Of a stretch of DNA of 64,000 nucleotides, positions 24,702 to 33,197 are shown one piece after another. The position numbers and the translations under genes are program-made. Where the stretch lies: NCBI RefSeq assembly GCF_025717065.2, contig NZ_JAOVZO020000015.1:1-64000 (forward strand), read 5' to 3'. The notes below the pieces were generated by a model that made no database searches, was not told the origin of the DNA, and saw nothing but the letters and a program-made list of their open reading frames with translations. The stretch comes from Tahibacter soli (GTDB lineage Bacteria; Pseudomonadota; Gammaproteobacteria; Xanthomonadales; Rhodanobacteraceae). Numbering within the stretch: the first letter of the stretch is position 1; every line of letters begins with the position of its first letter.

Positions 24702-27127
24702 TGGACAAGGAAAGAGTGCTGCTCGTCGACATCGGCGAGGAAATCGCCTTCGATTCGGCATGGCGGCAGAACGGCGTGCAGGTGACCAATGTCGGCCGCA
24801 CGCTGCGCCGCACGAGCGGCGCGAGCCTGAACTTCGGTATGACGCGCGTGCTACGGCCGCGCGATAGCGGAAAGCTGTACGCGCGTTTCCGCATCGATTT
24901 TCTGCCGGTGAGCGGCGGCCTGCTGGTCGGCTTGGCGACGCCCGCGCTGTTGCCGAATGCCGGTTTCAATATCGGCTCCGAGGCGAACGGCTGGAGCTAC
25001 GCGGCCGACGGCTTCGTCTGGAACAGCGGCACGCCGACCGGCTTTGTTGCGTCGGTCGTCGGCGACATCATCGACATGGCCGTCGACCTCGACAACGGCA
25101 AGCTTTGGTTCGGCCGCAACGGCGTGTGGTTCGGCAGCGGCAATCCAGTGACCGGTGCGGCACCGCAGTTTTCCAATCTGTCGGGGCCGCTGTATCTGGC
25201 CATGTCGTGCTACAGCCTCGGCGCCGGTGCCACGGTGTTGCCCGACGACGCCGAGCTACGCGCGACGTGTCCGGCGGGCTTCACGCCGTTCGGCAATCTC
25301 GCGCGCATCGCGAGCCGGGGCTTTGCGACAAGTCCGAGCGACACGCCAGCGAGCGTGTACTACGAAGGATGCATCGCGGCCGACGGCGATCCCGTCTACG
25401 ACCGGCGCGTGTCGTGCGTGATCTGGGATCGCGGTCAGCGCAGCAGCACGACGCTCGGCGATCTGGAACTGATCAACGTCGAAGGCACGTTGGACTACCT
25501 CATCGACTACGACTGCCACGACGTGCCGGTGCGCATTCGTCGCGGCTATCTGGGCGATGCGGTATCCGCGTTTATCGATCGCGCGGCGGCGCGCATCGAG
25601 CGCATCGACATCTCGACCGAGGAACGCTCGCGCGTCGTGTTCGCCGATCCGGGCGCCGCGCTGCAACGGCCAGTACCGCGCGCGACCTTCGCCGCGACCG
25701 TTCCGAATACCGCCGTTGCGAACACGCCGCAGCCGCTCGCACTCGGCAATGTGCGATGGGCGCCGCTGACGATCGTCGATGCGCCGAACCTCGAATACGC
25801 ATTGGCCGACAGCGCGCCGTTCGGCGGCATCGTCGAAGTGCGCGACCAGGGCGTCGTGCTGACGCCGATGATCGGCTACGGCCCGTCGTCACGCGCCGAC
25901 ACGCTCGGCCTGCGGCGGCTCACGAATCCGGCCGGTCGCCAGTGCGCGAGCCTGCGCGGTGCGTGCAAGGTCGTCGCGACGATCGTCAACGACGATTTTG
26001 CGTTGTGGACCGGCGACAACCCGAACGGCTGGACATTGCTCAACGGCCCTGAAACAGCGGCCGTCAGCGTGTCTCAGGTTGGCAGCTTGGCGCGCTTGCG
26101 TAGCGACGGCAGCAAGTTCATCGGCATTCAAATCGGCGCGCTCACAGCCGGCAAGCTCTACGCGTATGAGCTGGTGATCAATTCGCGTATCGCGGGCAAA
26201 GTCAGGGTCACGATGCCCGGCTTCGGCGACTGCGCGCGTGCCGACCGCATCGGTACGCATCGCGGCGCGTTCGTTGCCGCCGGATCGGGACCGATCGCGC
26301 TGGCGACGGATGCCGAGGCGACGGATATTTACGTCGATCGCTTCGTGCTGCAGGAAGTCCAAGTCATCGAGCGCCTCCCGGACTGGATGACGGAGCTTTG
26401 CATCACGCGTGCCGGCATCCCGGCCGACAAGGTCGATATTGCCGGCACCATCACGGCGTTGGACACGGCCGCGCCGGTGCCGCTCGCGGTGTTCAGCGAC
26501 AAGGCGCTGCAACTGGCCGATTTGCTGAAGCAGACGCTCGACAGCTTCGCCGGCTGGTACTGGTGGGATCGCTTCGGCGTCCTGCGCGTCGGCCGTCTGT
26601 CGCTGCTCAACAAGGTGAACTCGGTCGCGACGTTTACCGACATCGAGCTGCACGGCCCGATCGGCGTCGAACTGGATACCGCGCCGGGTTTGTCCGACAC
26701 GGTCGCTGCGCTGCGCAACTACTCGCCGCACGAGACGAGCGAAATTGCCGGCAGCGTGCAGGCGACGGCGGACGCGGGTCTGCTCGCGGCCGAATACCTC
26801 ATCCGCAAGACCACGACCAATCGCCTTGCGGCGGCGTATGCGCGTGCGAGAGGCGCCGAACCGATCGTGTCGCTGCTCACCACGGAAACAGCCGCACAGA
26901 CGCTCGTGAACTACCTCGCGACGTTCTACGCCGTGCCGCGCCAATTCTTCACGTTCAGCGCCTTCGTCGACGACGCCGACATCGCCGCGACCGAGCCGGG
27001 CCAGATCGTCACGATCAAGACCGACCGCACGCGCCGCTACGGCCTCAAGGACGGCCGGCAGGTGCAAATCCTCGGCGTGAATTCGCGCCTGCTCTCCAAT
27101 CTCTGCAACTTCGTGGCAATCGGATAA
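24701..27127 (+). CDS. Tail tip/hub protein with N-terminal SPRY-like domain
   Basis: An 808-residue protein starting at GTG that overlaps the tape-measure stop by one base. Residues about 60-180 resemble a SPRY/concanavalin fold (GWSYAADGFVWNSG, DIIDMAVDLDNGKLWFGRNG). The rest contains a hub-like region (WYWWDRFGVLRVGRLSLLN) and ends with an oligosaccharide-fold-like segment (PGQIVTIKTDRTRRYGLKDG). Placement after the tape measure suggests a distal tail or receptor-contact protein. The SPRY-like part may bind host surface glycans or proteins (inference). Confidence 0.65.
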   Translation: MDKERVLLVDIGEEIAFDSAWRQNGVQVTNVGRTLRRTSGASLNFGMTRVLRPRDSGKLYARFRIDFLPVSGGLLVGLATPALLPNAGFNIGSEANGWSYAADGFVWNSGTPTGFVASVVGDIIDMAVDLDNGKLWFGRNGVWFGSGNPVTGAAPQFSNLSGPLYLAMSCYSLGAGATVLPDDAELRATCPAGFTPFGNLARIASRGFATSPSDTPASVYYEGCIAADGDPVYDRRVSCVIWDRGQRSSTTLGDLELINVEGTLDYLIDYDCHDVPVRIRRGYLGDAVSAFIDRAAARIERIDISTEERSRVVFADPGAALQRPVPRATFAATVPNTAVANTPQPLALGNVRWAPLTIVDAPNLEYALADSAPFGGIVEVRDQGVVLTPMIGYGPSSRADTLGLRRLTNPAGRQCASLRGACKVVATIVNDDFALWTGDNPNGWTLLNGPETAAVSVSQVGSLARLRSDGSKFIGIQIGALTAGKLYAYELVINSRIAGKVRVTMPGFGDCARADRIGTHRGAFVAAGSGPIALATDAEATDIYVDRFVLQEVQVIERLPDWMTELCITRAGIPADKVDIAGTITALDTAAPVPLAVFSDKALQLADLLKQTLDSFAGWYWWDRFGVLRVGRLSLLNKVNSVATFTDIELHGPIGVELDTAPGLSDTVAALRNYSPHETSEIAGSVQATADAGLLAAEYLIRKTTTNRLAAAYARARGAEPIVSLLTTETAAQTLVNYLATFYAVPRQFFTFSAFVDDADIAATEPGQIVTIKTDRTRRYGLKDGRQVQILGVNSRLLSNLCNFVAIG

Positions 27128-27130
27128 CCC

Positions 27131-28030
27131 ATGGCCGGCGCATATTTCCTCTACAACGACATCTTGGCTGCCGCAAACGCGGTGCCGACCTTGAGCCACG
27201 TCAACGTCGGCAGCAGCGTATCGGTGCCGACGCTGCCGCTCGCGAATCTCTTGGATCGCCGTGTCGCGAAGGTCGCGCGCGTGCAACGGCCGAATGCGGC
27301 GGTCGACTCGACGTCGGTCTTTTCCTTTCCGCTCGCGACCTTTGGCGGCGACAAGCGCATATCGGCTATCGCGATCGTCGGGTTCAAGCTGACGGCCAGC
27401 AACGGCCAGGACATCACGACCCGCGCACGTTTCACCGTCGACGTATACGGCACGCCGTCGCTGATCGTTCACAGCAGTCCGCAGTTCGGCATCATTGGCA
27501 CGGCCGGTGCGGTGCCGGCTGGCGCGCCGTCCATCGTCGTCTACGTGTTCCCGACGCCGGTCACGGCGACGGACAAGATCGTGCTGTCGGTGACGCAGCC
27601 GTTCCCGACGTCGACGGGGACGGAGATTCTGGACATCGGCCGCGTGTATGCGGCTGACGGCGTCGCCTTCAGCGAAGGCGTCGATGCCGACTGGAATATG
27701 ACGATGGCCGACTCGGCGCGCGTGATGCGCAGTCGCGGTCAGCAAATTTACGCCGAAGCCGTACCGCGCTACCGCGTCGGTCAGTTCCGGCTACCGAGCG
27801 TCCCGGAAGCGCTGGCGATCGGCACAGTCAGTCAGCCGAACCGGCCGAACCTGCAATTGATGGGGCTTCAAGTGGGCGTTAGCGGCGAAGTGCTGGTGGT
27901 GCCGCGCAGCGATGACGCGCTCGCGCTGGGGCGCCTCGCGATCTATGGGCGCTTTACGCGGCCTGTACAGGTGCGGCATCTGTCGGGCGAGCTATTTTCG
28001 TGCGATCTTGAAGTAGAGGAAGGTCTGTAG
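27131..28030 (+). CDS. Hypothetical tail protein
   Basis: A 299-residue beta-rich protein (AGAYFLYNDILAAANAVPTL...) without a recognised domain. It follows the tail-tip gene after 3 nt and is the last gene of the structural transcript. Paired beta segments and the lack of a signal suggest a tail-tip or adsorption component. Fibre and chaperone genes typical of myophages are absent after it. Confidence 0.6.
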   Translation: MAGAYFLYNDILAAANAVPTLSHVNVGSSVSVPTLPLANLLDRRVAKVARVQRPNAAVDSTSVFSFPLATFGGDKRISAIAIVGFKLTASNGQDITTRARFTVDVYGTPSLIVHSSPQFGIIGTAGAVPAGAPSIVVYVFPTPVTATDKIVLSVTQPFPTSTGTEILDIGRVYAADGVAFSEGVDADWNMTMADSARVMRSRGQQIYAEAVPRYRVGQFRLPSVPEALAIGTVSQPNRPNLQLMGLQVGVSGEVLVVPRSDDALALGRLAIYGRFTRPVQVRHLSGELFSCDLEVEEGL

Positions 28031-28051
28031 CAACGCGCTAGTGTCTATGGG

Positions 28052-28079
28052 CTGGAGTGGCAATCTCCAGTTCCTTGTT
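28052..28079 (+). terminator. Candidate intrinsic terminator of the tail operon
   Basis: Hairpin CTGGAG-tggcaat-CTCCAG (28052-28070) followed by TTCCTTGTT. The stem is short and the T-tract interrupted, so strength is uncertain. Confidence 0.4.
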
Positions 28080-28140
28080 AGCCTTCGCTACACCGGTCTT
28101 CCGGAAATGAATGCCAAGCCCCCAAGTGTAGGAACGCCGC

Positions 28141-28980
28141 ATGTCATCTTCCGACTACATAGGGTACGCACCGCTGTACCATTTTTCGTGTGATTGCGAG
28201 AGCTTTGCCATCACGCCAGACGTTTACATACAGCGCCTCGTTGGAAACGATGACGTTGAACTCAACGAGTTGACAACGCATGAGCGAAGCAAGCTCTCCT
28301 ACGACGTACAGTACTGGTTGGTGGTCAAAGACGCCGCAAGTAAACACTCGCTTCAAGTACGCGTAAATGATTGGATGCTCGCGCTATGGGTTGTGCGGCC
28401 GACGCGGCTAGAGCTGCGCTTTCTCTTTAAGAATTTCCCTGACGGACGGAAGGGCTTCTCTAGGCTGTGTCCGATCGATTGGAACAGAGAAGACGTCGAG
28501 CACGGCCCGTTCACCTCAACCGAGTTGCACCAGGCACAGAAAGTGTTTGCAGTGTTTGAGTCGATCACGCCCGAATCGCGCTTGGGGATGGCGCTTTCGC
28601 TTACGTACGAAGCAATTTCGCAGCATCGCTGGCACGCAGGCATCGTCCTGTATAGCGCCGCTGTAGAAACATTGCTCACCAACGATCGCAAGGAAAGGGT
28701 GACGCTTCAGCTTGCAAAGGCCTATTCAGCCTTAGTTGCTCCGGGTGCGGCTGATCGCAGCAAGGCTGAGAAGGCGCTTCGAGCAGCCTATGTTGTGCGC
28801 TCGGATATCGTGCACGGCCGGAACCAGCTAGAAGAAAAAAACAACGAGCGACTGCGTGCATTGGCGTTGTGGGCTGCCATCACGCGCGACATCTGGCAGG
28901 TCGTAGTCGTCGAGCCGGCGGCACTGCAAGCATTGCAGGACACTGACCCCGTGCGAAAGGCGTTCTTGGACAAGCGATGA
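28141..28980 (+). CDS. HEPN-like domain protein, prophage right-end cargo
   Basis: A 279-residue soluble protein. The C-terminal half reads like an Apea-type HEPN domain: YEAISQHRWHAGIVLYSAAV, then the R-x4-H motif in AYVVRSDIVHGRNQ (Arg and His separated by four residues), the usual RNase motif of HEPN proteins. The N-terminal half is unrecognised. It is AT-richer than the tail genes and lies between their terminator and the prophage end, the usual place for host-benefit genes. A single-gene RNase defence role is possible. The HEPN call rests on the motif only. Confidence 0.55.
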   Translation: MSSSDYIGYAPLYHFSCDCESFAITPDVYIQRLVGNDDVELNELTTHERSKLSYDVQYWLVVKDAASKHSLQVRVNDWMLALWVVRPTRLELRFLFKNFPDGRKGFSRLCPIDWNREDVEHGPFTSTELHQAQKVFAVFESITPESRLGMALSLTYEAISQHRWHAGIVLYSAAVETLLTNDRKERVTLQLAKAYSALVAPGAADRSKAEKALRAAYVVRSDIVHGRNQLEEKNNERLRALALWAAITRDIWQVVVVEPAALQALQDTDPVRKAFLDKR

Positions 28981-29015
28981 CCGAAGAACCCCGGGCGCAT
29001 GCCCGACGCAACTCT

Positions 29016-29049
29016 CGGGTTGTAGTAGCTCGCGGGTTGTAGTAGCTCG
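29016..29049 (+). repeat. 17-bp tandem direct repeat near prophage right end
   Basis: Two exact adjacent copies of CGGGTTGTAGTAGCTCG (29016-29032 and 29033-29049). Position 70-100 bp inside the inferred end fits subterminal transposase-binding sites of Mu-like phages. Confidence 0.6.
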
Positions 29050-29080
29050 GTCGAAATCCTTTGAGTAACTAGATCACACC

Positions 29081-29117
29081 AGTTGTCGCCGACGATCAAC
29101 CAACTTGTCGCGCTACA
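29081..29117 (+). other. Inferred right terminus of the prophage
   Basis: Two similar boxes, aGTTGTCGC (from 29082) and aCTTGTCGC (from 29103), end at CTACA. On the other strand the end reads TGTAGCGCGACAAG, giving the 5'-TG terminus of Mu-type elements. The left end is out of the window, so target duplication cannot be tested. Confidence 0.45.
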
Positions 29118-29118
29118 A

Positions 29119-29292
29119 TCAGGCCCGCAGGGGACGCACACGGATGTGCGTCGTCCGCCGTGGTCCATGGATGGACCATCGGCGGACCCCGCCGGGCGCT
29201 TGCGGTCCCCGTAGGGCAGGATGCCCGGAGGGGCGCGGCAGCTGGGGTGGTTTTCTTTGCTTACTTTCTTTGTCCACCACAAAGAAAGTAAG
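29119..29292. repeat. Interspersed palindromic element with three hairpins
   Basis: Three inverted repeats lie in series: GACGCACA-cgga-TGTGCGTC (29133-29152), GTCCGCCG/CGGCGGAC with inner GGTCCAT/ATGGACC (29153-29187), and a perfect 14-bp stem CTTACTTTCTTTGT-ccacc-ACAAAGAAAGTAAG (29260-29292). Elements ending in such an AAAGAAAGTAA palindrome are dispersed in many proteobacterial genomes (from memory). 29293-29480 shows no gene. Confidence 0.6.
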
Positions 29293-29480
29293 ACGCACGC
29301 CGGCAGGCGGGCGGAACGCTTTGTTCAACGCCAAACGAATACTACGAAGTGGAAACGAAACCTGTTGTCGAAAGTCGAACGAAAACTACAAAGCGACCGT
29401 CAAAAACAACAACGACGCCAAAAGCTGCGCCCCAGCTCGCACCGAGTTGAAGAGAAAAGGAAAGAAGAAGCGAGTGTGGG

Positions 29481-31880
29481 TTACGACCCGAACCCATCCT
29501 CGAAAATCCGATCGACCACCGCCGACCGACAAGCCGCGCCACCGGCCTCGATGCGAACGTTGTCGATCGACCAACCCTCGTCCGTCACGCCCGTGTCGCT
29601 CGTCAGGCGAAAACGCACCTTGACGTTCGCCTGGTTCGCCGCCTGCGGCAGCGGCACGCTCGCGTTCTGCCACGCCGTCTGGCCGTCGCAGCGCATCACT
29701 TCCGTCCAGGCACCGCCGTTCGCCGAAATCTCGACGCGGCCGTAATCGTAGCCCGCCTCGGTGCGGCACTTGTGGTCGAAGCGCAGCACCGCTTCGTCGT
29801 AGCCGGTGAAGTCGATCGCAGGCGACGTCAGGCTGACGTCGATATTGTTGCCGTAGCTGCCGGCCGGGCTGTCGGTCCATACCTTCGTCGCGTTGCCGGA
29901 CACGTTGTTCGCAACGGCCCAGGGCGACTGCGCGACCCAGCCGGGGTTCGCACCTTCCACGTTGTCGGCGAACCGCGCGCACTTGGGCAGCAGCGCGAAA
30001 TCGCGCGTCACGTCGCTGCCGCCGGCCAACACCAGGCCGCTCACGCGCTCGGTCATGTAGCCCGGCGCGCTCGCTTCAACGTCGAGCGTACCGGCGCGCA
30101 ACGCCCGCGTGTACCCGCCGTTCGCGGCGGTCGCGAACGTGGCGGTGCCGATCTTCATCTGCGCGACGAGCGGCGCTTGCGTCGATCCGTCGGTCACGTT
30201 GCCGTGCACCGTCGCGATCTCGTTCGCCTGCGCGACTTCCACGAACACGGCCTGCGGCGCACCTTTGGCGCCGCCGCTGTCGACGCCCTGCACGTAGACG
30301 AGATGCTTGCCGCTCGCCATGCCGGTCGTGTCGAGCGTCGCCTGCACGGCTTCGCTGCCGCTGTTGAACGTGCCGTCCGTCGCCGTCATCGGCCGGTCGA
30401 CGGCGCCGATCTCCCACGGCAGGGCGTCGATCGTATAGCTCGCCGACGCGATGTTCTGCGTCGTCGGCACCGGCGGGGCGCCGGCTTGCGGCTGCGGTGT
30501 GGTGTTGATGCGCGTATCGTCGACGCGCGCGGTCAGCGCGACCGGCTGGCCTGCGACCACGAGTTCGGGCGTCGCCGCGATCGTCGTCGTATCGGGACCG
30601 AACGGCAGCTTGTACGGTGCGTACGTCGTGCGCGCGGCGTAGCGCAGCGCGTCGAAGTTGATAGGAAATGTGGAACTTTCAAAACTGGAGCAGCTCTCGA
30701 AGAAATCGACGCCGAGTTCGATCGTGTAGCCGGGAACGCCGAGCTTGCCGTACGCGGTGTCGTCGGTCGTGCCGGTGGTGGGATAAAGGCCGATCGACTG
30801 CTGCGGGTCGTAATTGTTGAACCAGCCGATGCGCCGGCCCAGGATCTCCAGCGCGGCGCCGTTCGGCGCGACCGTCGTCGTATCGCCCCACGGCCACAGT
30901 ACGAGTCTTGAGAAGCTGTGGATGTCGAAGAACAGGCCCTGCGTCGTGTCCGGCGCGGGCGTCGCGGTGTCGTCGGGCCGCAGATCGGGAAAGATGCTCT
31001 CGATGTAGCTCACGACCGACTGCGTTTCCGGTTCAGACGCGCCGCCCGGACCGCGGTACGTGGGATCGCATTGCGAACTGCTCGCGCCCGCGCCGCCCCA
31101 ATGGAACGGAAAGTTGCGGTTGAGGTCGACGCCGGGACCCGGCTGGTTCGGGTTCGAGCCGCAGTACGTGGTGTTCGCGTTCTTGCGCCACGACAGGCCC
31201 GTTTCCGCCTTCTTGCGGCCGTCGGGATTGGACTGCAGCAGCAGGTGGAATTCGGTGTGGTCGAGCAGCCACGTCGCCTCGGCGTTCGTGCCGTAACCGT
31301 TGACGAGCCATTCGGCGAAGCGCGTATTGAGTTCGGCCGTCGTGTATTCGCGCGCATGGATCGCGGTCATCGCGAAGAACTTCGGCTTCGGTTGCGTGTT
31401 CGCGGTGTTGGTGAGCTTGAGCACGACGAGGTCGTAGCCGGGATTGCCGCCGGCCGTGACCTTGTCCCAGGTGTCGCCAATGTCGATCTTGCTGGCGAGT
31501 TCGGGGTGCGCGGCGATCAGCGCGTCGACCGACGCCTGCGTTTCTTCGACCGTGCGATAGCACGCGAAGCCGGGAATGCTCTTGAGCGAAACGCCCGGTT
31601 TCTGCAGCGCCAGCGACGCGGTCGCCGGCTTGTCGGTTTCCACGCGCACGCGCTGCTGCGCAAGCCATTGCCGCTGCGCGGCGTCGGCCTCGACCGTGAC
31701 GACGCCTTTCTTGCGGTCGACGCGCATGTGCCCGAACTGCTCGCTCATGCGCGCGATCAGCGCGGGGTCGAGCGAATAGACCTGCACGATCTCGGGCGAC
31801 TCGGGTTGCGCGGCCGAGGCGACGCCGACGGCGAGCGCGCCGGAAACGGCGGCAGCGAGTAACCAACCTGGATGGCGCAT
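29481..31880 (-). CDS. Secreted M14 zinc carboxypeptidase
   Basis: A 799-residue exported metallopeptidase. A signal peptide covers about residues 1-24. Zinc ligands are H175 and E178 (HAREYTT) and H321 (FFDIHSFSR); DLNRNFPFH (252-260) supplies substrate-binding residues and E388 in YTIELG is the catalytic base. A propeptide precedes the domain. Then come Ig-like and carboxypeptidase regulatory-like segments (VHGNVTDGSTQAPLVAQMKI) and a jelly-roll domain near 640-785. The protein ends in VDRIFEDGFGS, a short aromatic/acidic end seen on many exported proteins of this bacterial group (from memory). It probably degrades extracellular peptides. Confidence 0.85.
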   Translation of the reverse strand: MRHPGWLLAAAVSGALAVGVASAAQPESPEIVQVYSLDPALIARMSEQFGHMRVDRKKGVVTVEADAAQRQWLAQQRVRVETDKPATASLALQKPGVSLKSIPGFACYRTVEETQASVDALIAAHPELASKIDIGDTWDKVTAGGNPGYDLVVLKLTNTANTQPKPKFFAMTAIHAREYTTAELNTRFAEWLVNGYGTNAEATWLLDHTEFHLLLQSNPDGRKKAETGLSWRKNANTTYCGSNPNQPGPGVDLNRNFPFHWGGAGASSSQCDPTYRGPGGASEPETQSVVSYIESIFPDLRPDDTATPAPDTTQGLFFDIHSFSRLVLWPWGDTTTVAPNGAALEILGRRIGWFNNYDPQQSIGLYPTTGTTDDTAYGKLGVPGYTIELGVDFFESCSSFESSTFPINFDALRYAARTTYAPYKLPFGPDTTTIAATPELVVAGQPVALTARVDDTRINTTPQPQAGAPPVPTTQNIASASYTIDALPWEIGAVDRPMTATDGTFNSGSEAVQATLDTTGMASGKHLVYVQGVDSGGAKGAPQAVFVEVAQANEIATVHGNVTDGSTQAPLVAQMKIGTATFATAANGGYTRALRAGTLDVEASAPGYMTERVSGLVLAGGSDVTRDFALLPKCARFADNVEGANPGWVAQSPWAVANNVSGNATKVWTDSPAGSYGNNIDVSLTSPAIDFTGYDEAVLRFDHKCRTEAGYDYGRVEISANGGAWTEVMRCDGQTAWQNASVPLPQAANQANVKVRFRLTSDTGVTDEGWSIDNVRIEAGGAACRSAVVDRIFEDGFGS

Positions 31881-32230
31881 GCGTGACCCCGGATGCCGAT
31901 ACAGCATGCGATCTTAAGCGCCGGCACTGCTGCGGTGTTGTTACCGCAGTGCAGCATTTCGCAAATTTTGATGCGTCCCGCGCCTTGCGGCGGAGGGCGG
32001 TTCGTCCGTTTCGTCCGATGTTTCGGTCGCCAGTCGGGCAGCGTGCTAGCCGGCTTGCGCGGTTCCGGGGAAGTCGCCGGCGCTTGCGCACTGCCTTCGG
32101 CGTGCGGACGCTCGACCGGCGATACGGCGGGCGCGAGCGCGGGAGTGCGCGGCATGTAAGTCGCGGTGAGCCGGTCGGTGCAGCAGAACAACGCTGCGAC
32201 GGCGGCGGCAACAATCCACTTGTTTGCCAT
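31757..32230 (-). CDS. Possible small exported protein
   Basis: A 157-residue frame whose first 25 residues look like a signal sequence (ANKWIVAAAVAALFCC) and whose middle is Pro-rich. It overlaps the start of the M14 gene by 124 nt in another frame, which is suspicious; the C-terminal part is probably not conserved. No ribosome site is strong. Kept only because the N-terminus looks genuine. Confidence 0.3.
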   Translation of the reverse strand: MANKWIVAAAVAALFCCTDRLTATYMPRTPALAPAVSPVERPHAEGSAQAPATSPEPRKPASTLPDWRPKHRTKRTNRPPPQGAGRIKICEMLHCGNNTAAVPALKIACCIGIRGHACAIQVGYSLPPFPARSPSASPRPRNPSRPRSCRSIRSTPR

Positions 32231-32412
32231 GATGTGTTCCGGTTTCTTCGGGTGCGACGATTGTCGGCGCGAGCGCGAGCAAAAAGACGTAGCGCCCGTA
32301 AGCGATGCGGCGTGACACGCGTCATGTGCGGGCGACTGTTCGGATGCGCGCGTGCGCGGCGTTCGGTTTTCGGTTCGCATCCTTCGCTGCGAAGGTCGAC
32401 GGGAGTGCCGCG

Positions 32413-33039
32413 ATGGGCTTGTGGGTGTGCGTCGGGTTGCTGTCCCGGATGATCGAAAACGAATCGGAGTTCGTCGACGCGATTCGCGCGGAATTCGCCG
32501 TGATCGACGCCATGCTGCGTGCGCGCGGACTGCCGGGATTCGTCGAGCCCGAGCGCGTGTCGCCGCCGCCGTCGCGTGCGGGTCTCGATACGGTCTCGTA
32601 TTCGTCGCTGCACTATCTGCGCCGTGCATACGCGCACATCGTCGCGTACGGCGAACTGCCGTCGCTGCCCGACGGGGCCGAGGCGGCGAGCCGGGATCCG
32701 GTGGTGGATATGATCTCGTTGCCCGAACATCACCTGCTTTGGCATTCCGACGCCGACGGCTACTACGTGCCGGTCGATTTCGAGGAGGCGATCGACGATC
32801 AAGGCATGCCGGGCTGGGCGCTCGGATCGAGCGTGCGTCTGCGCGACGAGCTGGCCGGCATCGCGCCTTTTCTCGGCATACGGCTCGAAGACGGTCGCCT
32901 GAGCGATGCCGAGGCCGCGAGAATCAACGATCTCGTCGACGCGAACGCGCCCTGGTTCGTCGAGCTGATGGTGTGGCTGGCACTGTTCGAAGCGGCACGC
33001 CTGAGCATCGAGCATCGTACGGCGATCGTTTTCTGTTGA
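32413..33039 (+). CDS. Hypothetical protein
   Basis: A 208-residue acidic, probably cytosolic protein of unknown function. Features are YSSLHYLRRAYAHIV, LPEHHLLWHSDADGYYVPVD and ELMVWLALFEAARLS. The ATG at 32413 follows GGGAG at 7 nt; a second ATG at 32449 is possible. The C-terminal tail IEHRTAIVFC ends in Cys. No operon partner on this strand: 158 nt separate it from the cupredoxin gene. Confidence 0.55.
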   Translation: MGLWVCVGLLSRMIENESEFVDAIRAEFAVIDAMLRARGLPGFVEPERVSPPPSRAGLDTVSYSSLHYLRRAYAHIVAYGELPSLPDGAEAASRDPVVDMISLPEHHLLWHSDADGYYVPVDFEEAIDDQGMPGWALGSSVRLRDELAGIAPFLGIRLEDGRLSDAEAARINDLVDANAPWFVELMVWLALFEAARLSIEHRTAIVFC

Positions 33040-33197
33040 GGCTTCGATCGGGGCGACGTCCGGCCCCGATGCGCGTGCGACGACAACCCTGCGGCACGCG
33101 GTGCGCACTCAGTCGGTGCGGGCGCCGCGCGTTCGCGGCGTGCGCGCAACGCATCCGGGCGTCGCGGCAACGCGGCGCCGTCCGGTACGGCGGCACG

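Larger units (their letters stand above)
1..29117 (+). mobile_element. Mu-like transposable prophage, middle/late region and right end
   Basis: The gene order matches Mu-type transposable phages: Mor/C activator, lysis genes, small Mu-type proteins, gp28-like terminase, DUF935 portal, gpF, gpG, protease/scaffold, gpT-like head, gp36 and gp37. The tail genes then follow a siphophage plan with tube, frameshifted chaperones and a long tape measure. No sheath, baseplate-wedge or invertible fibre genes are present. The transposase genes and left end are outside the window. The right end is placed at a CA dinucleotide at 29116-29117, after which chromosomal-type interspersed repeats begin. Cargo at 682-2686, 11116-12805 and 28141-28980 is visibly less GC-rich than the structural genes. 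Confidence 0.9.

Noticed and set aside
20277-24761. A very long antisense frame opposite the tape measure gene.
   Set aside because: It is an Arg-rich shadow of a high-GC gene; the sense frame has clear tape-measure domains.
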